DNA from: DATJSN01 sp035504095
GTDB lineage: Bacteria > Planctomycetota > Phycisphaerae > WQYP01
Assembly (NCBI GenBank): GCA_035504095.1
Contig: DATJSN010000065.1
Span: 1 to 16,792, forward strand
Reading direction: 5' to 3'
Length of the DNA stretch: 16,792 bases
Numbering within the stretch: the first letter of the stretch is position 1; each line of letters starts with the position of its first letter. Shown one piece after another: positions 7,094 through 13,916 of this stretch. A program made the position numbers and the translations under genes. The notes under the pieces were generated by a model. The model did no database searches. It saw only the letters and a program-made list of their open reading frames with translations, and was not told where the DNA came from.

Positions 7094-7674
7094 GTTCAAC
7101 TTACACAACCCAAAAGATCAGCCGTACATTATGAAATATCGGACGGAATCGATGAAAAAATTAGACTTTTTAAACACATGTCGACGAATGCATCAGATCC
7201 TTCTTCTGGCTATACCGACCATTAACCGAACTGAAACGGGCCGGTATTCCGTACGGCACGGTTATTATATAGATTACCTTATATTAAACAAATTGCAAAT
7301 AAAACAAGGCGTTTAAAGGCGGTTTTTATATTCACCAACATAAGGGCGGTAAACAAAGGCCATGGGGAAGCCGTTTTGCCTGCACTTTTGTCCAGATACC
7401 CCTATGGCCTTCAGACCGGATTGGGTTCCCGGACTCATTTGGCGACAATTATTTTTCTTGACGCGGTTTTTCCATAGCGATAGAGTCCGGGTTGTGCAGA
7501 TGCTTGGCGGTTTTCCATGATCGCAAAGACGATTTTCGGGAGTTAACCTCAAAAGCAGGCTACAATTCAGTATAAAAGCCGGTGTCTTTTGGGAGCAATT
7601 CCTGAGCTTCTGCCGATAGTTGTATCAGCCTTAGGAAATCGGCGAGCTGACCTATCTGAGGAACAGGAGTGTAC
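7094..7674. other. Structured intergenic region without a convincing gene
   Basis: This 580-bp gap separates divergent genes. The part from 7110 to 7310 is A+T-rich with several -10-like sites, including a minus-strand CATAAT at 7128-7133 about 40 bp before the amidase-like gene. The part from 7320 to 7560 has two inverted repeats: AAGGCCATGGGG (7356-7367) against 7399-7411, and CCCGGACTC (7428-7436) against GAGTCCGGG (7483-7491). GGCGGTTTT-type direct repeats recur near 7319 and 7508. The small open frames here (7056-7316 plus, 7313-7552 minus) have atypical composition and no recognisable domain, so they are not called. A structured RNA or a decayed repeat is possible. Confidence 0.4.
7458..7486 (+). 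promoter_or_regulatory. Possible sigma-70 promoter
   Basis: TTGACG at 7458-7463 and TAGAGT at 7481-7486 are separated by 17 bp. The -35 matches 5 of 6 consensus bases and the -10 matches 4 of 6. It would yield a leader of roughly 180 nt for the two-TM protein gene. The -10 overlaps the right arm of the 7483-7491 inverted repeat, so this could be chance. Confidence 0.3.
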
Positions 7675-8694
7675 ATGATGAGCCTTGACCGTCTGGTAAA
7701 GCGCGCTCGCAGGTTAATTATCCTGGTGGGGATAATCGGTGGGCTCGTCCTGATTGTCGGCGTGATATTCATGGTGCTCAGCGCTCAGGCGGGAAAAACG
7801 GCTTCAATCAGCATTTATCAGGCCATCCTTCCGGGACTGTTGGTCTCTTGTATTGGAATGTTCTTTGTATGCGTCAGCTTAGTGGTCTTTGGAATTGCCT
7901 CGGCGGTGCTGCAGGCATTGGTGTCCGAAAACTGGCAGTACGAGCAACTGCGCGGCTCCATGGAGGCCCAGAGGCAATTACTGGAAGCCATTCGTGAAAG
8001 CACCTCTCTGTCCGATTCCGCCAAGGAAATCACATATCGGCATAAAGATCGAGAAGCCCTGCGACACGCCATCAGGGAAGACATCGATAAGAATGATTAT
8101 GAAGCCGCTTACTGGCTGGTCGGTGAAATGGAGAGACGTTTCGGCAACCGGCAGGAAGCAATTCAACTAAGGGAAGTCATTGAATCGGCGCGTCGTAAAT
8201 TCATTGAACGCGAAGTTCGCGAAGCGCTGGATCATTTCGACCAGTTAATGCAGAAATTCGACTGGTCGAACTGCCAGCGTGAAATTGAACAATTAACGCA
8301 CATGTTTTCCGGGCACCCTGACATTCAGCGGCTCACCGAACGTATGCAGGCCGCCAAAGAAGCACATAAGAATAATCTGCTTAAAGAGTGGAAAGACGCC
8401 GTTTCGCGCGACGACGTGGACCGCAGCGTGGAATTGCTCAGGCAACTCGACCAGTATCTCTCGCCGGGTGAAGCTGAAGGATATAAGGAGGTTGCCCGCG
8501 ACGTATTCAAGAAAAAACTCCAGCAGCTTGGCGTGCAATTCTCGCTGCACGTGAGCGACAAAAACTGGAATGAGGCTTTGCGCATCGGCGAACAGATTGT
8601 TAAGGAATTTCCCAACACGCGCATCGCCGCTGAAGTCCGCGACAGCCTGCCTCATATCAAGGAAAAAGCGGCGCCTGCGGTTAACATCGCATAG
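7675..8694 (+). CDS. Two-TM membrane protein with helical cytoplasmic domain
   Basis: A 339-residue protein from the ATG at 7675. AGGAG at 7665-7669, 5 nt upstream, supports this start or the ATG one codon later; a GTG at 7669 overlaps that ribosome site and is less likely. Two hydrophobic segments (about 14-35 and 51-80) form a membrane hairpin. Basic residues before the first segment (KRARR, 9-13) suggest that both termini are cytoplasmic. Residues 85-330 are almost all charged helix, with WNEALRIGEQIVKEFPNTRIAAEVR (298-322) resembling a TPR-like helix pair and KNDYEAAYWLVGEMERRF (139-156) a second one. I do not recognise a named family; it is probably a scaffold or assembly protein. The following gene is separated by an inverted-repeat element. 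Confidence 0.8.
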   Translation: MMSLDRLVKRARRLIILVGIIGGLVLIVGVIFMVLSAQAGKTASISIYQAILPGLLVSCIGMFFVCVSLVVFGIASAVLQALVSENWQYEQLRGSMEAQRQLLEAIRESTSLSDSAKEITYRHKDREALRHAIREDIDKNDYEAAYWLVGEMERRFGNRQEAIQLREVIESARRKFIEREVREALDHFDQLMQKFDWSNCQREIEQLTHMFSGHPDIQRLTERMQAAKEAHKNNLLKEWKDAVSRDDVDRSVELLRQLDQYLSPGEAEGYKEVARDVFKKKLQQLGVQFSLHVSDKNWNEALRIGEQIVKEFPNTRIAAEVRDSLPHIKEKAAPAVNIA

Positions 8695-8740
8695 AACCTG
8701 TCCTGAAAACCGGAATCATTCCCACAGACTACGGATTATC

Positions 8741-8926
8741 AGGCTCTGCCTCGTAATACCTCGGGAGCCGCGTTTGGCTTCCAAGTGGACAGATGCAAGG
8801 AAGAGCGACGAGAATATATTCGATAGATAATCTGGTTCGGAGTGATGACGCCGCAGATGGCCGCTTTGGGAGCCAAACCCTTCGGGACGAGGCTTCCTGG
8901 CCCCGACGTATTATGAGGTAGAGTCC
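8741..8926. repeat. 186-bp inverted-repeat element abutting fmt
   Basis: Bases 8741-8764 and 8903-8926 are imperfect terminal inverted repeats, 19 of 24 matching by eye. A second inverted pair lies inside: GTTTGGCTTCCAAG (8772-8785) against CTTTGGGAGCCAAAC (8864-8878). The core GCAAGGAAGAGCGAC at 8795-8809 is identical to 4136-4150 in the 4081-4270 element and lies 54 bp from its left end, against 55 bp there. Further right, GATGA-GC-GC spacing and GCCAA(A)CCC...GGG blocks also align. Overall length is nearly the same. No transposase is present. The right arm carries GAGGT (8915-8919), the likely ribosome site of fmt. Confidence 0.75.
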
Positions 8927-8927
8927 A

Positions 8928-9881
8928 ATGAAGATTGTTTTTTTGGCCTCAGGGGCTTTTGCACAACCCAGTCTGGAGGCCGTCTGCCGCGGCCCCCATC
9001 GGCCGCAGTTGGTAATTAGCGCGCCGGACAAACCCGCTGGTCGCGGTCGGCATACCGTCTCCGCGCCTCTGGCTGCCCGCGCGGCTGAACTTGGGTTGCC
9101 TATTCTTAAAACCGATAATGCGAATTCCCCTCAAATTATCGCCGAAGTCGCCAACCTCAAGCCCGATGTATTGGTCGTGATTGCCTTCGGCCAAAAACTT
9201 TCCAAAGAACTCCTCGCCACGACGCAATTGGGTGGCATTAATCTGCATGCTTCTCTTTTACCGGCATTTCGCGGCGCCGCACCGATTCAATGGGCAATCC
9301 TCAGCGGGCAAAAAATCACAGGCGTATCGGTAATTCGCATCGGCCCGGTGATTGACTCGGGAGAAATTCTTGCCAGCCAATCCACGCCTATCGGCGAATC
9401 CGAAACCGCAGGCGAGCTTCATGATCGGCTCGCCATTTTGGGAACGACCGCGCTCATCAATGTTCTAAATCAGCTTGAGTCTAACTCCGCAACTGCGACG
9501 CCGCAGGATCCAAAACAGGTTTCCAGGGCCCCCAAACTCAGCCGTGAAATGGCCTGGGTGGATTTTTCTGAACCTGCCCAGGTCGTATCCTGCCGCATTC
9601 GTGGTTTATCTCCATGGCCCGGATGCGAGGCAGAACTGCTCCGACCCGACGGCAGTGTCCGTACGCGGTTTTCACTGCTCAAATGCCGTGCAATCAGCGG
9701 CCAATCCACGCTGCCGGGGAGCTTTCGTGAGGACCTGAGTGTAGCTTGCGGAACAGACGCTATTGAACTCATAACAGTTCAGCCACCGGGAAAACGCCCG
9801 ATGGATATGATCGCACTGGCCAACGGTTATGGCGTAAAGCCCGGCTGGACGTTACGTTCAAGTCCCGAGTTACTTAAGTGA
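8928..9881 (+). CDS. fmt: Methionyl-tRNA formyltransferase
   Basis: A 317-residue enzyme that transfers a formyl group from 10-formyl-tetrahydrofolate to the amino group of initiator Met-tRNA in the cytoplasm. The length is normal for the family. The N-terminal formyltransferase domain shows the signature INLHASLLPAFRGAAPIQWA (104-123) with catalytic Asn105 and His107, and Asp143 in VIDSGEIL (141-148), where most homologues read LDTG. The C-terminal OB-like domain holds SCRIRGLSPWPG (221-232) and QPPGKRPMDMIALANGYGVKPG (285-306). The ATG at 8928 is preceded by GAGGT at 8915-8919, inside the repeat element. A def gene, often paired with fmt, is not next to it here. The GTG of the response regulator follows after a 71-bp gap. 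Confidence 0.95.
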   Translation: MKIVFLASGAFAQPSLEAVCRGPHRPQLVISAPDKPAGRGRHTVSAPLAARAAELGLPILKTDNANSPQIIAEVANLKPDVLVVIAFGQKLSKELLATTQLGGINLHASLLPAFRGAAPIQWAILSGQKITGVSVIRIGPVIDSGEILASQSTPIGESETAGELHDRLAILGTTALINVLNQLESNSATATPQDPKQVSRAPKLSREMAWVDFSEPAQVVSCRIRGLSPWPGCEAELLRPDGSVRTRFSLLKCRAISGQSTLPGSFREDLSVACGTDAIELITVQPPGKRPMDMIALANGYGVKPGWTLRSSPELLK

Positions 9882-9952
9882 AGCACGGTGGAATTCCGCA
9901 TGGTCCGACAACAACTTTGCGGTGCGCCGCCTACCCGGTAAAGTAGCTGTCT

Positions 9953-11377
9953 GTGAGTAAAGAGCCGGCGATCAGAGTATTAGTGGTTGACGATGAAATT
10001 GACCACGCCGATGCGTTAAGCGAAGCGGTGGCGCGCATGGGTTATGCCGTTAAACAGGCTCATAACCTTAATGATGCCCGCCGCTATTTCACGGATGAAG
10101 ATTTCGATCTGGTTATCAGCGATCTGCGCATGGATGGCGCGCACGACGGGTTTGATCTGCTGGAATATATCCATCGCACCCGGCCTCAAACTCCGGTCAT
10201 TCTCGTTACGGCTCACGGGGACGTAACCACCGCCGTAAGCGCCATGCGCCAGGGTGCGTACGATTTTATCGAAAAACCGCTGGACCTTGAGATCATCCGC
10301 GCCCAGGTTCGGCGCGCTGTGGAAAAAATCTCGTTGGAAAAGCAAAACCAAAATTTTCAACTGGCTCTGGATCACAAGTTCGGTTTTGAAGAAATCATTG
10401 GAAATTCATCCGCCATGCAGCGCACGCTGCAACTGGTGCGGCAAATAGCCCCGACGGACATCAGCGTTTTGATATTGGGCGAATCCGGCGTCGGTAAAGA
10501 GTTGATTGCCCGGGCCTTGCACCAACATTCACGCCGCCGCGCGGGCAAATTCGTCGCCCTTAACTGCGCCGGACTTAATGAAAGTACGCTGGAAGACGAA
10601 CTTTTCGGCCATATACGCGGCGCGTTTACGGATGCGCGCTCAGATCGCGAAGGCCGCTTTGAATACGCCGATGGGGGCACGCTGTTTCTCGATGAAATCG
10701 GCGATATGCCTCTTTCCATGCAGGCCAAACTATTACGCGTACTGCAGGATCGCCAGATTACGCGCATCGGCTCGAATGAACCAATCCAGGTGGATGTGCG
10801 TTTTATTTCCGCAACCCATAAAGATCTGGAGGACGCGGTACGCAGGCATACATTCCGTGAAGACCTGTATTTCCGCATCAAAGGAGCCACGATTGCGCTT
10901 GTCCCGCTGCGCGAACGGAAAGATGACATTCCTCCCCTGGTTGAGCATTTTATTAAAAAAAGCGCTGCCCGCATGGGCAAATCAATCGAAGGCATCGACA
11001 AAGACGCTCTGGATATTCTGGTTTCCTTTCACTGGCCGGGCAACGTGAGGCAATTGGAAAACGTGGTGGAAAATATGGTTGCCCTGACTCAGGGTACACA
11101 ACTTACTGTCGGCGACATTCCTTCGGATATTTCGGGGCAGTATTCCGTTCAAACCGTCAGTACCGGCGCTTTGGCCCAGTTACATCCACCGGGAACTTCG
11201 TTACCTTCAATGGCGATTACCAACCTTGCGGGCATGAGCCTTGCTGAACTGGAGCGCCAAGCCATAGAAAAAACGCTTGAAATGGTGGGCGGCAACCGGG
11301 AGCAGGCGGCCAAACTGCTGGGCATCGGCGAACGCACACTATATAGAAAAATTAAAGAGTACGACCTGAAGGAATGA
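9953..11377 (+). CDS. NtrC-family sigma-54-dependent response regulator
   Basis: A 474-residue transcription activator. The receiver domain is at about 8-122, with acidic Asp13/Asp14, phospho-acceptor Asp57, Thr86 and Lys108. The AAA+ domain at about 147-380 has Walker A GESGVGKE (176-183), the sigma-54 contact loop GAFTDA (223-228; the canonical form is GAFTGA, and the Asp variant is not rare in my recollection), Walker B GGTLFLDEIGD (241-251) and WPGNVRQLEN (361-370). A Fis-type helix-turn-helix lies at about 446-470. The start is GTG at 9953; no nearby ATG would keep the receiver intact, and no clear Shine-Dalgarno is seen. No histidine kinase is adjacent, so it is an orphan regulator in this window. 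The targets are unknown, and I found no convincing -24/-12 promoter by eye. Confidence 0.95.
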   Translation: MSKEPAIRVLVVDDEIDHADALSEAVARMGYAVKQAHNLNDARRYFTDEDFDLVISDLRMDGAHDGFDLLEYIHRTRPQTPVILVTAHGDVTTAVSAMRQGAYDFIEKPLDLEIIRAQVRRAVEKISLEKQNQNFQLALDHKFGFEEIIGNSSAMQRTLQLVRQIAPTDISVLILGESGVGKELIARALHQHSRRRAGKFVALNCAGLNESTLEDELFGHIRGAFTDARSDREGRFEYADGGTLFLDEIGDMPLSMQAKLLRVLQDRQITRIGSNEPIQVDVRFISATHKDLEDAVRRHTFREDLYFRIKGATIALVPLRERKDDIPPLVEHFIKKSAARMGKSIEGIDKDALDILVSFHWPGNVRQLENVVENMVALTQGTQLTVGDIPSDISGQYSVQTVSTGALAQLHPPGTSLPSMAITNLAGMSLAELERQAIEKTLEMVGGNREQAAKLLGIGERTLYRKIKEYDLKE

Positions 11378-11415
11378 CGGCCGGAGACGTGCCGTTTGTT
11401 GAGAAAAGAAATTTT

Positions 11416-11898
11416 ATGAGCGACTATCGCGTGGGCATTGGGTACGATCTGCACCGCACCAAGGCCGGACGACACCTGATTCTGGCGAACGTCAAAATAG
11501 AGCATACCTTGGGTCTTGAGGGACATTCGGACGCGGATGTAGTGCTTCATGCCCTGATTGATGCGATTACCGGCGCCGCCGGACTGCCGGACGTGGGACA
11601 GATGTTTCCCAATACTGATCCAAAATATAAAAATATCGACTCAGCCGAGTTGTTGCGCGGCGCGATGGCGGAACTAGCCAAGACTCCCTGGCGCATCAAT
11701 AACGTGGATCTTGTGATCGTCGCCCAGGCGCCAAAAATTGCTCCATATAAGTTGGCCATGATCCGGCGGCTTTCTGAATTGTTAGGCGTGTCTATGGAAT
11801 GTATCAACATCAAAGGAAAAACCAAAGAATCTGTTGATGCCGTTGGCCAGGGGCATGCCATTGCCTGCCAATGCGCCGTGTTGTTGCGCCGGGATTAA
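11416..11898 (+). CDS. ispF: 2-C-methyl-D-erythritol 2,4-cyclodiphosphate synthase
   Basis: A 160-residue enzyme of the MEP isoprenoid pathway; it cyclises CDP-methylerythritol 2-phosphate to MEcPP with release of CMP. Seen motifs: GYDLHR (9-14; metal ligands Asp11 and His13), GHSDADVVLHAL (36-47; His45 the third ligand), GLPDVGQMFPNTDPKYKNIDS (56-76) and APKIAPY (105-111). The C-terminal TKESVDAVGQGHAIA (137-151) departs from the common TTEGLGFTGRGEGIAA form. The ATG at 11416 gives the family length; an earlier in-frame ATG at 11374 overlaps the regulator stop and would add 14 residues without homology. ispD is not adjacent. The gene follows the response regulator and precedes ruvC by 15 bp, so the three may form one transcript. 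Confidence 0.94.
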   Translation: MSDYRVGIGYDLHRTKAGRHLILANVKIEHTLGLEGHSDADVVLHALIDAITGAAGLPDVGQMFPNTDPKYKNIDSAELLRGAMAELAKTPWRINNVDLVIVAQAPKIAPYKLAMIRRLSELLGVSMECINIKGKTKESVDAVGQGHAIACQCAVLLRRD

Positions 11899-11913
11899 AC
11901 TAGGACCTGTCCG

Positions 11914-12405
11914 ATGCAAATCCTGGGAATCGATCCCGGCCTTCACATCACCGGTTATGCCGTGGTCGAGACCACCGGACGCAAACCGCAATTGAGGGAA
12001 GCCGGCGTTTTGCGCATGTCACGAAAAGGCGAATTGGCTGAACGCATCGCGGAATTGCATCAACAGATGTCCGAATTGATCAGTGAATTTAAATTGGATC
12101 ACATCGCTGTTGAACAACTCTATGCGCATTACCGGCATCCCCGTACAGCAATTCTCATGGGACACGCCCGCGGCGTCATCCTGCTGGCGGCAGCGCAAAA
12201 CGGCGTGCCCGTGTCGCATTTGCCCAACACATTGGTAAAAAAAACCATCACAGGAAACGGACATGCCGGTAAGTTACAAATACAGCGAGCCATCGCAAGT
12301 TTGTGCCATTTGAACAAACTTCCTTCTCCACCGGACGTGGCGGATGCGATTGCGATCGGCTGGGTCATGGCCGTAAAGCTTGGCGTAAAGACAAACCACA
12401 AATAA
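11914..12405 (+). CDS. ruvC: Holliday junction resolvase RuvC
   Basis: A 163-residue endonuclease that resolves Holliday junctions with RuvAB during recombination and repair. The RNase H-like active site is complete: Asp7 in GIDPG (5-9), Glu67 in VEQLY (66-70), and Asp141 and Asp144 in DVADAIAIG (141-149). The family motif ILMGHARGV (80-88) is also present. AGGA at 11902-11905, 8 nt before the ATG, supports the start. ruvA and ruvB, often next to it, are absent from the window. Lys/His-rich C-terminal residues end just before the helicase leader. Confidence 0.95.
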   Translation: MQILGIDPGLHITGYAVVETTGRKPQLREAGVLRMSRKGELAERIAELHQQMSELISEFKLDHIAVEQLYAHYRHPRTAILMGHARGVILLAAAQNGVPVSHLPNTLVKKTITGNGHAGKLQIQRAIASLCHLNKLPSPPDVADAIAIGWVMAVKLGVKTNHK

Positions 12406-12489
12406 TTTGTGGCCGCGGAATATTTCTCGGCTTTCCGCAATGCCGGAATTGTCTTATCATACCAGTGGAAAAATGTTGTTTGGAAAATA

Positions 12490-13827
12490 ATGACGGTTAG
12501 TTCTCACATCCATCTGCCCCAGGCCTTTGCACAATTGGGCCTGGAACCGGCGCTGCTTCAGGCTCTGGCGGAAATCCATTTTATTGAGCCGTCGGAAATT
12601 CAGCGATTGATGATTCCTCATGCTTTAGCCGGTTCAGATATCATCGGCCAGGCGCGCACCGGCACCGGCAAAACCGCGGCCTTTGGTTTGCCCATCCTCC
12701 AACGAATGGACCCCCATTTGCCATTTCAGGCCCTGGTTGTGGTACCAACCCGCGAATTAGCCGTGCAAGTGGATGCGGAATTGATCCGCTTCGCCAGGCA
12801 CAAACCGATCCGCATGCAGGTTGTTTACGGCGGCCAGAAGGTTCAGCACGACATCAAGCTTCTTGAACGCCGCCCCCATTTTGTCGTAGGTACGCCTGGA
12901 AGAATCCTGGATCTTATTAATCGCCGGGTGCTTCCATTGGACCGCATGAAATTCGTGGTCTGCGACGAAGTGGACCGCATGTTCGACATCGGCTTTCGCG
13001 ATGATGTGAAAAAAATACTTTCCTTCTGTACCTCGGAACATCAGACGATTTTTGTTTCCGCCACCATCAACGATGAAATTGAACGGCTGGTTGAACGCCA
13101 CATGAAAAACCCACAGCGGATTTTCACCGCCAAGGCCGATGAAACCCTCACCAATCCTGAAGCATTTCAATATGTTGTAGCCGTTCAACCGTGGGATAAA
13201 CTCCGGGCGCTCAAACAGCTTATCGCCCATGAAAATCCCAAGCTGGCGATTGTGTTTTGCCGCACCAAACGCAGCGTCGATAAAGTCGCCCATGCGCTGC
13301 AGGAGCGGGGTATCAATGCGTCACCGATTCATGGCGATCTCATGCAGAACAAGCGTGATCGCGTAATGCGCGGCTTTCGCACCGGAAAAATCAATGTGCT
13401 GGTCGCCACCGACCTGGCCAGCCGCGGCATAGACGTCCATGAAATAAGTCACGTGATCAATTATGACATTCCGGAAGACCCGGAAGTTTATGTTCACCGC
13501 GTGGGCCGCACCGCCCGCATGGGCGCTACAGGCCGTGCCTATACCTTCGTTTCCCTTGGGCAGGCCCAGCTTCAAACCGAGGTTGAAAAGATGATCAATC
13601 ACCTGATGGAAAATTACAAAATACCCGGCTTCGAGCCTTCACCCGAACCGGGACGTCGCGGCCCAATGCCTGGCCAGGGCCAGCATCAATCCGGTCATCA
13701 AAAAAACGACCAACAAACCCGGACTCAGCCGAATGAAGGCTATGCACCAACTTCTTTTGCCGCGCAGGCCACCACAGCGCCGAACCGCCCGATCCACGGC
13801 CGCTTTCCCTCACGCCGCCGGCGATAG
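12490..13827 (+). CDS. DEAD-box-family ATP-dependent RNA helicase (DEVD motif II)
   Basis: A 445-residue RNA helicase, probably acting in ribosome assembly or mRNA decay. Q motif FAQLGLEP...IEPSEIQ (13-38), motif I ARTGTGKT (55-62), Ia PTRELA (86-91), Ib TPGR (135-138), motif II DEVD (159-162, in place of DEAD), motif III SAT (190-192), IV IVFCRT (254-259), V ATDLASRGID (306-315) and VI HRVGRTAR (336-343). The C-terminal tail (about 381-445) is Gln/Pro/Arg-rich and low in complexity, ending in SRRRR, and probably binds RNA. The ATG at 12490 with GGAA at 12482-12485 fits the family start; an upstream GTG at 12409 would add 27 unlikely residues. A TATCAT at 12455-12460 could be a weak -10 site, so it may be separately transcribed from ruvC. 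Confidence 0.95.
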   Translation: MTVSSHIHLPQAFAQLGLEPALLQALAEIHFIEPSEIQRLMIPHALAGSDIIGQARTGTGKTAAFGLPILQRMDPHLPFQALVVVPTRELAVQVDAELIRFARHKPIRMQVVYGGQKVQHDIKLLERRPHFVVGTPGRILDLINRRVLPLDRMKFVVCDEVDRMFDIGFRDDVKKILSFCTSEHQTIFVSATINDEIERLVERHMKNPQRIFTAKADETLTNPEAFQYVVAVQPWDKLRALKQLIAHENPKLAIVFCRTKRSVDKVAHALQERGINASPIHGDLMQNKRDRVMRGFRTGKINVLVATDLASRGIDVHEISHVINYDIPEDPEVYVHRVGRTARMGATGRAYTFVSLGQAQLQTEVEKMINHLMENYKIPGFEPSPEPGRRGPMPGQGQHQSGHQKNDQQTRTQPNEGYAPTSFAAQATTAPNRPIHGRFPSRRRR

Positions 13828-13854
13828 TCAAAAATGCTTTGGCTTGTGGACAAA

Positions 13855-13883
13855 TTCACACCATAGAGCGTGTTGGCTATAAT
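13855..13883 (+). promoter_or_regulatory. Sigma-70-like promoter of gcvP
   Basis: TTCACA at 13855-13860 (5 of 6 consensus) and a perfect TATAAT at 13878-13883 are separated by exactly 17 bp. Transcription would start near 13890 and give a leader of about 27 nt to the gcvP ATG at 13917. No glycine riboswitch could fit in so short a leader. Confidence 0.7.
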
Positions 13884-13916
13884 CCCGTGCATGAATCAGA
13901 AAAGTCTGGGCCATAA

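Noticed and set aside
7056..7316. Plus-strand frame of 86 codons
   Set aside because: Overlaps the start of the amidase-like gene in antisense and continues into A+T-rich DNA; no ribosome site and no domain.
7313..7552. Minus-strand frame of 79 codons in the structured spacer
   Set aside because: Cys/Arg/Asn-rich composition, no recognisable domain, and it spans two inverted repeats; kept only as a test in the findings.
9882..9952. Possible terminator after fmt
   Set aside because: GCGGTGCGCCGC (9919-9930) gives only a 4-bp stem and no T-run follows.
12409..12489. GTG-initiated N-terminal extension of the helicase
   Set aside because: The added 27 residues lack helicase similarity, and the ATG at 12490 with GGAA upstream starts just ahead of the Q motif.
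12960..12975. DEVD in place of DEAD as evidence for a novel helicase
   Set aside because: All other motifs are canonical, and DExD variation in motif II is tolerated in related helicases.
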